A stretch of DNA of 64,000 bases from Sphingobium sp. EM0848 (GTDB lineage Bacteria > Pseudomonadota > Alphaproteobacteria > Sphingomonadales > Sphingomonadaceae), in the NCBI RefSeq assembly GCF_013375555.1, contig NZ_JABXWB010000001.1, positions 372,001 through 436,000 of the forward strand. The letters are read 5' to 3'. Below are positions 33,508 to 42,808 of this stretch, one piece after another (position 1 is the stretch's first letter; each line of letters opens with the position of its first letter). Both the position numbers and the translations under genes were made by a program. The notes under the pieces were generated by a model. That model made no database searches, had not been told where the DNA came from, and worked only from the letters and a program-made list of their open reading frames with translations.

Positions 33508-34326
33508 ATGAACGACGCTCTTCTCACCCGCATCGCCGAAGCGCTGGAACGGATCGCGCCGCCGCCTGCTTCCTCCGCCGATCTTGCCGCCGCGCCTGCC
33601 TATGTGTGGAACGGTGCATCGATCCGCCCGGTGGAGGCTTTTGCGCCGGTGGATTATGATCTGCTGACCGGCATCGATGCGCAGAAGAGCGCGCTGCTGG
33701 AAAACAGCCGCCGCCATGCCGCGGGCCATGCCGCCCATGACGTGCTGCTCTGGGGCGCGCGCGGCACTGGCAAGTCCGCCGTGGTCGCCGCGGTCGTCGG
33801 CAAGCTTCAGGCCGAAGGGCAGGACATCGCCCTGCTGCAATGCGCGATCGATGAACTGGCCAGCCTGCCGCAGCTTTTCGCCATCCTGCGCGATACGCAG
33901 CGGCCCTTCATCCTGTTCCTCGACGATCTGGGCTTCGATGAAAATGGCGCGGGCGATGCGCGTTCGCTGCGTTCGCTGCTTCAGGGCGGCACGGCTGCGC
34001 GCCCGGCCAATGTGCGGCTTTATGTCACGTCCAACCGCCGCCATATCGTGCCGCGCCACCTGTCGGAGCAGGACGATCCCGTCAATCCGCGCGATGTGAT
34101 CGATGACAAGATGGCGCTGTCCGACCGTTTCGGCCTGAGTTTGGGTTTCCACGCCATCGATCAGGACGCCTATGTCGCGATCGTCAGCGGCTATGCGGCG
34201 AAGCTGGGGGTGAGCTTCGAGCCGCTCGACGCGATCCAGTGGGCGACCCAGCGCGGCAGCCGTTCGGGCCGAGTGGCCTGGCAATATGTGGTCGAATTGG
34301 CTGGGCGCAACGGGCTGACGGTCTGA
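33508..34326 (+). CDS. DUF815 AAA-type ATPase
   Basis: 272 residues. Walker A LLWGARGTGKSAVVAAV (about 80-96), Walker B FILFLDDLGFDENG, and arginine-rich SNRRHIVPRHLSEQ. This is the DUF815 ATP-binding family; function unknown. Start ATG 33508 gives the family start; the frame is open 39 codons further upstream without homology. Divergent from tsaC. Confidence 0.9.
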   Translation: MNDALLTRIAEALERIAPPPASSADLAAAPAYVWNGASIRPVEAFAPVDYDLLTGIDAQKSALLENSRRHAAGHAAHDVLLWGARGTGKSAVVAAVVGKLQAEGQDIALLQCAIDELASLPQLFAILRDTQRPFILFLDDLGFDENGAGDARSLRSLLQGGTAARPANVRLYVTSNRRHIVPRHLSEQDDPVNPRDVIDDKMALSDRFGLSLGFHAIDQDAYVAIVSGYAAKLGVSFEPLDAIQWATQRGSRSGRVAWQYVVELAGRNGLTV

Positions 34327-34345
34327 GGTCAGTCCTTTCGCACGG

Positions 34346-35674
34346 CTATTTCGCCGGCGTCACCCGCCACACCACCCCGCCCACATCGTCGCTGACCAGC
34401 AGCGCGCCCTTGGCGTCGGCCGTCACGTCCACCGGACGTCCGCGCGCCTCGTTCTTGCTATCCAGAAAGCCCGACAGCACGTCGATCGGCTTGGCCTTGC
34501 CCACCTCGCCATTGTCGGCAAAGGGCACGAACACCACCTTGTAACCGGCCATCGGCTTGCGGTTCCAGCTGCCGTGCAGCCCGACAAAGGCGCCATTGGC
34601 ATAGGGCGCGCCCAGCGTCATCTTATCGGCAAAGGCCAGGCCCAGCGGCGCCACATGATTGCCCAGCGCATAATCGGGCCGTTTGGTATATTCGCGGATT
34701 TCCGGGCGCTGCGGCTGGACGCGGCGATCCTCATAACCGCCCCAATAATTCCAGGGCCAGCCGTAAAAGCCGCCAAATTCCACCCGCGTCAGATAATCGG
34801 GCACCAGATCGCTGCCTAGCATGTCGCGCTCATTGACGACGCCCCAGAGCGCGCCGCTCTTTGGCTCAAAGGCCAGCCCGACCGGATTGCGCAGGCCCGA
34901 AGCAAAGATGCGATAATCGCCGGTTTTCGGATTGACCTCCAGTACGGCGGCGCGATTGGCCTCCGTCTCCAGCTCATTCTCGCCGATATTGCTGTTCGAT
35001 CCGACGCCGACATAGAGCAGCCCCTGCGGGCTGGCGACAAGGCTGCGGGTCCAGTGCATGTTGGGCGCCTGCGCGGGCAGGTTCAGGATTTTCCGGCCCT
35101 TGTCGCTGATCTTCATGTCGCCCTCCTTATAGGGGAAGGCCATCAGCGCGTCGGTATTGGCGACGTACAGCGTGTCCCCGATCAGCGCCATGCCATAGGG
35201 CGAATGCAGGCCGGTCAGGAAAGCGGTCTTCGTCTCGGCCTTGCCGTCGCCATCGGCGTCGCGCAGCAGGGTGATGCGGTTGGCCGAGGGGCCTCCCGCG
35301 CCTGCCTTGTTCATCAGATAGTTCATCACCCGGTTGACGATGCCGCCGGTCGGCCGCGTCGGGCTGTTGGTTTCCGCCACCAGCACGTCGCCATTGGGCA
35401 GGCGCAGCAGCGAGCGCGGATGGTCGAGAGCGTCGGCAAAGCGATCGACGCTGAGCCCCTTGGCCGGAACAGGTTTTTCCCCTGCCTTCCACGGCATGGC
35501 GTCCGCGACGTTCATCGTCGGGATCATCTCGCTGCGCGGACTGGTGAAGACCGGCTCCTTGCCCACATCCGCGCCCTCCGGCAGCTGGGCCGTATCGCCG
35601 CGCGAAAAATAGAGAAAGGCGCCGCCCAGCAGAGCCAGCACAATCAGGGTGAGAGCGATCAGATGCTTCTTCAT
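34346..35674 (-). CDS. PQQ-dependent sugar/sorbosone dehydrogenase family protein
   Basis: 442 residues. N-terminal signal anchor (LIALTLIVLALLGGAFLYF), then a six-bladed propeller of the soluble glucose/sorbosone dehydrogenase type: LDHPRSLLRLPNGDVLVAET, GLHSPYGMALIGDTLYVANT, NMHWTRSLVASPQG, SGLRNPVGLAFEP, LHGSWNRKP. Periplasmic, oxidises sugars or aldehydes with PQQ as the usual cofactor; substrate unknown. Confidence 0.88.
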   Translation of the reverse strand: MKKHLIALTLIVLALLGGAFLYFSRGDTAQLPEGADVGKEPVFTSPRSEMIPTMNVADAMPWKAGEKPVPAKGLSVDRFADALDHPRSLLRLPNGDVLVAETNSPTRPTGGIVNRVMNYLMNKAGAGGPSANRITLLRDADGDGKAETKTAFLTGLHSPYGMALIGDTLYVANTDALMAFPYKEGDMKISDKGRKILNLPAQAPNMHWTRSLVASPQGLLYVGVGSNSNIGENELETEANRAAVLEVNPKTGDYRIFASGLRNPVGLAFEPKSGALWGVVNERDMLGSDLVPDYLTRVEFGGFYGWPWNYWGGYEDRRVQPQRPEIREYTKRPDYALGNHVAPLGLAFADKMTLGAPYANGAFVGLHGSWNRKPMAGYKVVFVPFADNGEVGKAKPIDVLSGFLDSKNEARGRPVDVTADAKGALLVSDDVGGVVWRVTPAK

Positions 35675-35734
35675 GGTCCCTCATCTATGCCGCCACGGCT
35701 CGCCGGGCAAGGCGAACAAGATCAGGAAATGACG

Positions 35735-35905
35735 CTATTTCCCGCGTTCGCGCAGCCACAGCAGCAGGGCGATGACAATGCCCAGCCCCGCGCCCGTCAG
35801 CAAGCCGATGCTCGGCTGGCCCAGCAGCCCGCCCACTATGGTTCCGCCCAGGATCATCAGCGCGATGATCGCCCCCGCGCCGGTCGGATTTTTCTTCGTC
35901 GTCAT
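35735..35905 (-). CDS. small membrane protein, 56 residues
   Basis: Start chosen at ATG 35905 (AAGGGG upstream). Two hydrophobic segments, IIALMILGGTIVGGLLG and GAGLGIVIALLLWL, ending in RERGK. Topology suggests an inner membrane hairpin. No function known. It lies just upstream of the sorbosone dehydrogenase gene, same strand. Confidence 0.7.
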   Translation of the reverse strand: MTTKKNPTGAGAIIALMILGGTIVGGLLGQPSIGLLTGAGLGIVIALLLWLRERGK

Positions 35906-36119
35906 CGGCCACCCCTTGCCACGCGCCGGGCGACAAGGCCAGCCGCTTTCCCGTTTGCACCGTTTCGGGACGCCGCCGGTCCCGTTATGGGGCGATTGTG
36001 TCAGCATGGGACTTGGCTAACCGGCCGTTCACTTCTCTGTCCGGCACGATACCGCCAAAGGGCGGAACTGGCACGGTGTTTGAACGGTTCACCCATGGGC
36101 GGGACTTTGGGGGGTAGCG

Positions 36120-36329
36120 ATGAACATGCCATATCTGTGCAACCGCAAAAGCTATGACGATGCGGCGGAACTCATTGCGCTTTTTGGCGACAATGCAGGC
36201 TATGAGGCCGCCGCGCGGGCGGACCAGAGCCGGGACCGGGGCAATTATATCCGTTTCTGCCACTGGCGGCAGATCGAGCGGCTGATCGTGCTGCTCACGT
36301 ACGACGCGCCGCTCGGCACCATTCATTGA
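36120..36329 (+). CDS. hypothetical protein, 69 residues
   Basis: ATG 36120 preceded by a G-run (GGGGGG, about 7 bases upstream). Sequence MNMPYLCNRKSYDDAAELIA, then CHWRQIERLIVLLTYDAPLG. Soluble, helical, with a pattern of polar and non-polar residues typical of real proteins; no family recognised. Convergent with argC. Confidence 0.6.
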   Translation: MNMPYLCNRKSYDDAAELIALFGDNAGYEAAARADQSRDRGNYIRFCHWRQIERLIVLLTYDAPLGTIH

Positions 36330-36368
36330 TGGACTGGCGCGCCCTGCGGGGGCGGGGTGCGCCGGGGT

Positions 36369-37313
36369 TCAGAGCCGCAGGCCGGCCGTTTCGGGCAGTC
36401 CGGCGAGAATGTTGAGATTCTGCGCCGCCGCGCCGGCCGCACCCTTGCCCAGATTGTCCAGCGCCGCCACCAGCCGCGCCTGACCCGTGGCTTCATTGCC
36501 GAAGACGAACAGCGCCAGCCGGTCGGTCGCCCCGACATGCTCCAGACGAATCTGCGTCATCGCTGCGCCGTCCTCCAGCGTTTCCACGCTGACGATGGGC
36601 GATCCCGCATAGGCCGCCGCCAGCGCTCCATGCACATCCGCGACCGACGGCGCGCCCGGCATGGCCCGCAACTGCAATGGCACCTCGACGATCATGCCGC
36701 GATAGGCATTGGCGACGGCGGGCGCGAACAGGGGCGGATGCTGCAAGCCCGAATAGCGCAGCATTTCCGGGCCATGCTTGTGCGCAAGCCCTAGCCCATA
36801 AGGCCGGAAAGCGCTTGGCGCGCCCTCGGGGCCTTCAAATTCCGCGATCATCGACTTGCCGCCGCCCGAATAGCCCGACGCGCCCGACACCGTCACCGGC
36901 CAGTCGACAGGCAGCAGCCCGGCCAGCACCAGAGGCCGCACCAGCGCGAGGAAGCCGGTCGGCCAGCAACCCGGATTGGCGACGAATCGCGAGTTGGCCA
37001 GCTTTTCCCGATGCCCCGGCTCCAGTTCGGCAAAGCCATAGGTCCAGCCGTCCGCCACGCGATGCGCGGTCGATGCATCGATCACCCGCGTGCGGTCATT
37101 GTCGATCAGCGCCACCGCCTCACGCGCGGCATCGTCTGGCAGGCAGAGGATGACGATATCCGCGGTGTTCAGCGCATCCTTGCGCGCAGCCGCATCCTTG
37201 CGCCTGTCCTCATCCAGGGTGATGAGCGACAATTCCGGGCGGCCCGCCAGCCGCTCGTTGATTTCGAGGCCGGTCGTGCCGACGCCGCCATCGATAAAGA
37301 TCTGAGTTGTCAT
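36369..37313 (-). CDS. argC: N-acetyl-gamma-glutamyl-phosphate reductase (short type)
   Basis: 314 residues. Rossmann start TTQIFIDGGVGTTGLEINER, active-site Cys in SRFVANPGCWPTGFLALVRP, and AEFEGPEGAPSAFRPYGLGL. The third step of arginine synthesis. This is the short ArgC type (type 2). Start ATG 37313 overlaps the stop of the upstream C40 peptidase by four bases, so translation is probably coupled. No other arg genes are near. Confidence 0.94.
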   Translation of the reverse strand: MTTQIFIDGGVGTTGLEINERLAGRPELSLITLDEDRRKDAAARKDALNTADIVILCLPDDAAREAVALIDNDRTRVIDASTAHRVADGWTYGFAELEPGHREKLANSRFVANPGCWPTGFLALVRPLVLAGLLPVDWPVTVSGASGYSGGGKSMIAEFEGPEGAPSAFRPYGLGLAHKHGPEMLRYSGLQHPPLFAPAVANAYRGMIVEVPLQLRAMPGAPSVADVHGALAAAYAGSPIVSVETLEDGAAMTQIRLEHVGATDRLALFVFGNEATGQARLVAALDNLGKGAAGAAAQNLNILAGLPETAGLRL

Positions 37314-38218
37314 GCGCCAATTCTCCGCCGCGCCAATATGGGTTCCGCATGGTCCGCCGCCAACCGGCCGACAAGGTCGGCCAGCGGTTCGATCACCACG
37401 CTCATCCAGTGCGCATTGGCATGCAGTATATGTTCGCCGTCGGTCATGATGCCGACATGGCCCGGAAAGAAGATGAAGTCCCCTCGTCGGAGCGCTGCGT
37501 CAGGCGCGATCGGGGCGCCGATCCCCTCACGCTGCAAATCGGTGTCGCGCGGCACCTTGATGCCGCACTGGCCCAGCGCAACCTGCACCAGTCCCGAACA
37601 GTCGATGCCGCGATGCCCGCGCCCGCCCCACACATAGGGCTGGCCCAGATAGGCTTCGGCAGCGGCAACCCAATCGCTTGCCACATCATCCAGCGCCGCT
37701 GCATGGCGCTGATGGACATAGCCGTCTGCGCAGGCGAAGAAATCGCCCTCGGCTTCACCGGCGAACCGCGCGCCGCGCGGCCAATAATCGGCAATGGGCG
37801 ATTTGATGTCGGGCGCGCTGAACAGCGGCGCCGTGCCGGTGACGATCCGGCTGTTGGTTGTCTCGCGCATGTCCAGCGCTTCCCGCCGGACATAGCCGAC
37901 ATAGCCGTCATGTCCGCAAAAGCCCCATGCCCAGTCGGCGGTCACGTCCAGTGCGTGAAAGCTCTCGCCGCGCAACAATTCGCTGACCGCCTGCGCCTTG
38001 GGGCGATCAGATGCCAGCACCGGGGCACCGGCCGCCACGCAGGTCAGTTCGACGGCGCGGGCATAATGGGCGGAAAACAATATCCCGGCGAGCGCCAGAT
38101 CGGCAAGGTCGCCGCGCGCCGCGTGGATGCGCGTGTCGAGCTTTACCGATCGGCCATCCAGCTTGAATCGGATACGTTCAGGCGGAGTGGCCCGCGGAAG
38201 AGAAGTTTTGGCGTTCAT
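37310..38218 (-). CDS. C40 (NlpC/P60) peptidase with SH3 region
   Basis: 302 residues. N-terminal part resembles bacterial SH3 domains (about 30-160; GFCGHDGYVGYV), the C-terminal part is NlpC/P60: YVWGGRGHRGIDCSGLVQVA with the catalytic Cys, GDFIFFPGHVGIM with the His and HANAHWMSV. Cuts or remodels peptidoglycan peptides. No signal peptide is visible at ATG 38218. Overlaps both marR (41 bases) and argC (4 bases). Confidence 0.9.
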   Translation of the reverse strand: MNAKTSLPRATPPERIRFKLDGRSVKLDTRIHAARGDLADLALAGILFSAHYARAVELTCVAAGAPVLASDRPKAQAVSELLRGESFHALDVTADWAWGFCGHDGYVGYVRREALDMRETTNSRIVTGTAPLFSAPDIKSPIADYWPRGARFAGEAEGDFFACADGYVHQRHAAALDDVASDWVAAAEAYLGQPYVWGGRGHRGIDCSGLVQVALGQCGIKVPRDTDLQREGIGAPIAPDAALRRGDFIFFPGHVGIMTDGEHILHANAHWMSVVIEPLADLVGRLAADHAEPILARRRIGA

Positions 38219-38585
38219 CGCGGCCGGTTCCTGCGATGAAATGGTGAAAGGCGTCAAGAAATTCCGCCCCTTTTGGCGTCCGGGTGATGAAAATATTGCG
38301 CCGGTCGGCCGAGTCACGCTCCCGCCGCAGATATCCAAGGGCGGATAATTTGTTCAGAGCCCGTGTAATGACCGGCTTGGACACGTTCAGCGCCTCCGCG
38401 AGTCCCCGCACCGTATGCGGCCCCGCGCTGATATAGACGGTCAGCATCAGGGCCATTTGCCGGTTGGTGAGGTCAGGCTTGCCTGACCGCACATAATCGA
38501 CCAGCGTGCGCATCCACTGGCTGAGTGGCTTCAGGCCGGGCCGGTTCAACTCCGCGGCGTTATCCTGGGCAGAATGGGCATCCAT
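38178..38585 (-). CDS. MarR family transcriptional regulator
   Basis: 135 residues. Winged helix: LTNRQMALMLTVYISAGPHT, RGLAEALNVSKPVITRALNK and a wing YLRRERDSADRRNIFITRT. Upstream of and overlapping the C40 peptidase gene, so it may control this operon. The ligand is unknown. Confidence 0.9.
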   Translation of the reverse strand: MDAHSAQDNAAELNRPGLKPLSQWMRTLVDYVRSGKPDLTNRQMALMLTVYISAGPHTVRGLAEALNVSKPVITRALNKLSALGYLRRERDSADRRNIFITRTPKGAEFLDAFHHFIAGTGRDERQNFSSAGHSA

Positions 38586-38645
38586 GACCCCCTAACGCAC
38601 AATAGCCAATCCGGTTGCGTAACGGCCTGCCCAAAGCGTTTCTTT

Positions 38646-40058
38646 TTACTTTTTATGGCTATAGCGCGCGGCAAGAACATGGAAAGCGGCGCGCAAACCC
38701 AGGGCTTCGCCGCCCTTGGGCCGCCCCGGCTTCGATGAAGGCCGCCATGCGAAAGTGTCGAGATGCATCCACTGGACATCGTCCGGCACGAACCGCTTCA
38801 GGAACAGCGCCGCCGTGATCGCCCCGGCAAAACCGCCTTCGCCCGCATTGTTGATGTCGGCGACGTCCGATTTCAGCATGTCGGCATAGCCGTCCCACAA
38901 GGGCAGGCGCCAGCTTGGGTCGTCCACCGCGCTCCCCGCCGCATCCATCTCGCGGGCCAGCGCATCGTCGTTGGTGAAGAGGGCAGGCAGGTCAGGCCCC
39001 ACCGCCACCCGCGCCGCGCCGGTCAGCGTCGCATAGTCGATGATCAGTTCGGGCCTGCGCTCCCCAGCCACTTCTTCCCCCGCCAGCGTCAGCGCGTCGC
39101 CCAGCACCAGCCGTCCTTCGGCATCGGTATTGCCGATCTCGACCGTCAGGCCCTTGCGCGTGTGCAGGATGTCGCCGGGCCGGAAGGCGTTGCCCGAAAC
39201 CGCATTTTCCGCCGCGGGGATCAGCAGGTGCAGCCGCACCGGGAGCCGCGCGTCCATGACAAGCTGCGCCAGCGCCAGTGCATGGGCCGCGCCGCCCATA
39301 TCCTTCTTCATCAGCCGCATCGCCGAAGACGGCTTGATGTCGAGGCCACCGCTGTCGAAGCAGATGCCCTTGCCGACAATGGCGATCTTCGGATGCTTGG
39401 GATCGCCCCAGCGCAGTTCGATGAGGCGCGGCGCAAAGCCCTTGTCCGCCGCCCTGCCGACGGCATGGATCATCGGGAAACCCTGTTCCAGCGAGTCGCC
39501 CTTCGTCACCTTGCATTCGGCATCGAAACGTTCGGCCAGCCTCTTTGCCGCCGCTTCCAGATCGCCCGGCCCCATGTCGGCGGCGGGCGTGTTGACCAGA
39601 TCGCGGACGAGCGCCACCGCTTCCGCCAGCCGGACTGTCGGCTCGATCCGCGCGACCTCTTCGGTCAGCAGCACCCGCGCCCCGGTGGCGGTTTCGTCCT
39701 TGCGATAGCGATCGAAGCGATATTGCCCGGTCAGCCAGCCCAGCATGGCCGCGCCGGGCGCACCCTGGGCCAGCCGATAGGCGCCCTCCGGCAGAGTCTC
39801 TGCCAGTTTGGCGAGGCACCATGGCCCCAGTTCCTCGCGCGACGCGACGCCCGCCACGACGAACCAGTCGGCGGGGCCTTCGCCGGGCAAAATGGCATGT
39901 TCATGCGCCTTTCCCTTGAATTTCTGGGCGGCGATCAGCGTCCGCACCCGCTCCGGCTGGCTTCCCAGCCAGTTTTCCAGGCCTTTCGCGTCCACGATTT
40001 GGATCGAATGGGCAGGTTGATGGTTGTCGGCTTTGAGCAGGTCGGAAAAAGCGGTCAT
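38646..40058 (-). CDS. leucyl aminopeptidase family protein (M17)
   Basis: 470 residues. Metal/catalytic motifs VGKGICFDSGGLDIKPSSAM (Lys, Asp) and the family signature NTDAEGRLVLGDAL (about 330); also LIDYATLTGAARVA-type IIDYATLTGAARVAVG. Start ATG 40058 gives MTAFSDLLKADN. Removes N-terminal amino acids from peptides. PepA-like proteins of this size are common in sphingomonads. Confidence 0.93.
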   Translation of the reverse strand: MTAFSDLLKADNHQPAHSIQIVDAKGLENWLGSQPERVRTLIAAQKFKGKAHEHAILPGEGPADWFVVAGVASREELGPWCLAKLAETLPEGAYRLAQGAPGAAMLGWLTGQYRFDRYRKDETATGARVLLTEEVARIEPTVRLAEAVALVRDLVNTPAADMGPGDLEAAAKRLAERFDAECKVTKGDSLEQGFPMIHAVGRAADKGFAPRLIELRWGDPKHPKIAIVGKGICFDSGGLDIKPSSAMRLMKKDMGGAAHALALAQLVMDARLPVRLHLLIPAAENAVSGNAFRPGDILHTRKGLTVEIGNTDAEGRLVLGDALTLAGEEVAGERRPELIIDYATLTGAARVAVGPDLPALFTNDDALAREMDAAGSAVDDPSWRLPLWDGYADMLKSDVADINNAGEGGFAGAITAALFLKRFVPDDVQWMHLDTFAWRPSSKPGRPKGGEALGLRAAFHVLAARYSHKK

Positions 40059-40201
40059 GATCCCCATCTTCTGGACAAAGCCGGCGGCGATGGAAAGGGC
40101 ATTTTTTCGTCGCCCGCCCGGCTCGGCCAGCCTCGGGATCATTTGCTTCGGACGGTCCACCGGCCTAACTATGGGTCTGCTGAAACGAAGGAGAGACGAT
40201 C

Positions 40202-40405
40202 ATGATGCACAGCGATGACAGCCGCCTTCAGGCTCTGCGCGCCCGTGCCTATACGTTGGCGGAAAGCGGACGGTTCGACGGAGCCCATGCCGTGGAGCAG
40301 GCGTTGATCGCGGAGGGCTGGCCCAATGCCGGCTCCGCACTTCAGAGCAGCTACACGCGCAAGGCGATCAGCGAACGCTGCATGGCGGCTCATAAGGCCC
40401 ACTGA
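40202..40405 (+). CDS. hypothetical protein, 67 residues
   Basis: GAAGGAGAG before ATG 40202 is a strong ribosome site. Helical protein with ALRARAYTLAESGRFDGAHA and a mid-protein LIAEGWPNAGSALQ. No family recognised. Its stop overlaps the start of the next gene (TGATG), so the two are translationally coupled. Confidence 0.7.
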   Translation: MMHSDDSRLQALRARAYTLAESGRFDGAHAVEQALIAEGWPNAGSALQSSYTRKAISERCMAAHKAH

Positions 40406-41253
40406 TGCAGCGAGCGAGGGGGAGGAAGATGGCGGGGCCGCTGGTCGTGGCGGTCCTGCTGCTTGGCGCCTGTTCGGGCACCGACGATGCGGCGACGCTG
40501 GCGAATGACGTGGGCAATAATGCGGCGGCGAGTCAATTCGCCAGTCGCATGTCCGGCCAGCCCGCAAAGCCGCCTCCGGCCAAGCCGTTCGAGCGGAAGG
40601 AGAAGACCGATCTTCTCGAATTCGCCTATAGCTATCCCGCACCGGCGGCGCAGCTTCCCGCGCTGGTCGAGAAATTCGGCAAGCAACTGGCCGCGGGCAA
40701 GGCCGATGCGCTCAAAATGGCGCGGGAGGATCAGAAGGCTGCCCAAAGTTCCGGCTTTCCCTTTCATGCCCACAGCCTGGAAACCCATTGGACGGTGACG
40801 GCCGACACGCCGCGTTTCCTGGCGCTGGAATCGGAAAGCTATGCCTATACTGGCGGGGCTCATGGCATGACGGGCTATGACGCGTTGCTCTGGGACAGGG
40901 CGCGCAAACGGGAAACCGCCTTTTCCGCGCTGATGACGACGCCCGCAGCGTTCGCTGCCGCGATCCATGACCGCTTCTGCGACGCATTGGACAAGGCGCG
41001 GGCGGAAAAGCGCGGCGAGCCGGTCAAGCGCAGCAATGACGATGATTTCACCAAATGCATCGACCCGATGCAGCAGGTGCTGGTGCCCACGTCAAAGGAT
41101 GGCAAGTTGATCGACGGCGTGACCGTTGTCATCGGTCCCTATAGCGCCGGTCCCTATGCCGAGGGCAGCTATGATGTTGCGCTGCCCGTCGACGCCGCCC
41201 TGCGAAGCGCGATCAAGACCGAATATCAGGATGCCTTCATCGCGGCGCCATGA
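40405..41253 (+). CDS. DUF4163/DUF3298 (RsiV-like) lipoprotein
   Basis: 282 residues. Lipobox VAVLLLGACSG (Cys at about 23), then a DUF4163/DUF3298 pair as in RsiV and PdaC: LEFAYSYPAPAAQLPALVEK, LESESYAYTGGAHGMTGYDA, CIDPMQQVLVP and VVIGPYSAGPYAEGSYDVAL. Periplasmic, envelope related; probably not catalytic. The start could also be the ATG at 40429 (MAGPLVV). Confidence 0.85.
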   Translation: MQRARGRKMAGPLVVAVLLLGACSGTDDAATLANDVGNNAAASQFASRMSGQPAKPPPAKPFERKEKTDLLEFAYSYPAPAAQLPALVEKFGKQLAAGKADALKMAREDQKAAQSSGFPFHAHSLETHWTVTADTPRFLALESESYAYTGGAHGMTGYDALLWDRARKRETAFSALMTTPAAFAAAIHDRFCDALDKARAEKRGEPVKRSNDDDFTKCIDPMQQVLVPTSKDGKLIDGVTVVIGPYSAGPYAEGSYDVALPVDAALRSAIKTEYQDAFIAAP

Positions 41254-41276
41254 CGCCGCGATGCTGTTGCGGCAGG

Positions 41277-42644
41277 TCAGCCCTGCGGCACGCCATAAAG
41301 GTCATGATCGTCGGCATCCTCGATCAGCACGTTCAGGACGTCGCCGGTCTTCACCCCGTCGCTGACATCGCGCAGGAAGACATTGCCGTCGATCTCCGGC
41401 GCGTCGGCCTGTGACCGTGCCGTGGCGCCGATGGAACCATCCTCGTCCGGTTCGCCTACCTCGTCGATGATGACCGGCAGCACGCGCCCGACCTTGGCCG
41501 CCAGCTTGGCGGCGCTGATCGCGGCGGTCTTTTCCATGATCCGCTGGTAACGCTCTTCCTTGACCTCTTCGGGCACGGCGTTCGGCAGGTCGTTGGCGCT
41601 CGCGCCTTCGACCGGTTCGAAGCGGAAAGCGCCGACGCGGTCGAGTTGCGCCTCGTCCAGCCACTCCAGCAGATAATCGAAATCCGCCTCCGTCTCGCCG
41701 GGGAAACCGACGACGAAGGAGGAACGGATCGCGATATCCGGGCAGATGTCCCGCCATTTGCGGATGCGGTCCAGCACCTTCGCTTCATTGGCGGGGCGCT
41801 TCATCGCTTTCAGCACGCTGGGCGCGGCATGCTGGAACGGAATGTCGAGATAGGGCGTCAGCAGCCCTTCGGCCATCAGGGGAATGACCTGATCCACATG
41901 CGGATAGGGATAGACATAGTGCAGCCGCACCCAGGGCGGCGTGCCCTCGGCTGTGCGCAACTGCCCCAGTTCGCGCGCCAGATCGGTCATATGGGCGCGG
42001 ACGTCGCGGCCCTTCCACTGGCGCGTCTCATGCCGGGTATCGACCCCGTAAGCGGACGTGTCCTGGCTGATGATCAGCAGTTCCTTCGTCCCCGCATGCA
42101 CCAGCTTTTCCGCTTCGCGCAGCACGGCGTCGACGCGCCGCGACACCAGATCGCCACGCAGCGAGGGGATGATGCAGAAGGAGCAGCGATGGTTGCAGCC
42201 TTCGCTGATCTTCAGATAGCTGTAATGGCGCGGTGTCAGCTTCAGCCCGCCTTCGGGCACCAGATCGACAAAGGCATTGGGGATGGGCGGCGATGCTTCA
42301 TGCACTGCATTCACCACCGCCTCATATTGATGCGCGCCGGTGACGGCCAGGACCTGCGGGAATTTCTGGCGGATCAACTCCGCTTCATTGCCCATGCAGC
42401 CGGTGACGATGACGCGGCCATTTTCCGCGATCGCCTCGCCAATGGCTTCGAGTGATTCTTCCTTGGCCGAATCGAGAAAGCCGCAGGTGTTGACCAACAC
42501 GACGTCAGCGCCGGCATAGTCGGCGGACATCTGATAGCCGTCGGAACGCAGCTTGGTCAGGATGCGCTCGCTGTCGACCAGCGCCTTGGGACAGCCCAGC
42601 GACACCATGCCGACCTTCGGCGCTTCGGGAATTTTGGTTGCCAT
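41277..42644 (-). CDS. rimO: ribosomal protein S12 methylthiotransferase RimO
   Basis: 455 residues. N-terminal UPF0004 domain ([20 protein letters not shown]), radical-SAM CxxxCxxC in [19 protein letters not shown], and a C-terminal TRAM domain ending [17 protein letters not shown]. Adds a methylthio group to an aspartate of S12. ATG 42644 selected; an upstream extension has no homology. Confidence 0.96.
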   Translation of the reverse strand: MATKIPEAPKVGMVSLGCPKALVDSERILTKLRSDGYQMSADYAGADVVLVNTCGFLDSAKEESLEAIGEAIAENGRVIVTGCMGNEAELIRQKFPQVLAVTGAHQYEAVVNAVHEASPPIPNAFVDLVPEGGLKLTPRHYSYLKISEGCNHRCSFCIIPSLRGDLVSRRVDAVLREAEKLVHAGTKELLIISQDTSAYGVDTRHETRQWKGRDVRAHMTDLARELGQLRTAEGTPPWVRLHYVYPYPHVDQVIPLMAEGLLTPYLDIPFQHAAPSVLKAMKRPANEAKVLDRIRKWRDICPDIAIRSSFVVGFPGETEADFDYLLEWLDEAQLDRVGAFRFEPVEGASANDLPNAVPEEVKEERYQRIMEKTAAISAAKLAAKVGRVLPVIIDEVGEPDEDGSIGATARSQADAPEIDGNVFLRDVSDGVKTGDVLNVLIEDADDHDLYGVPQG

Positions 42645-42808
42645 GATCGGCGCGCACATAGGGATTTTTGCGCCAAATGTCACGGGGCCACGCAAAAACA
42701 CCTGAAACTCAGGCCGGATCGCGTGCTTTTCCGGCCTCATCTCCCTGCACGATCTCGATAATCAGGTCGCCGGTCTGGAGCTTTTCGGCGGCTGGACGGG
42801 GATGATCC

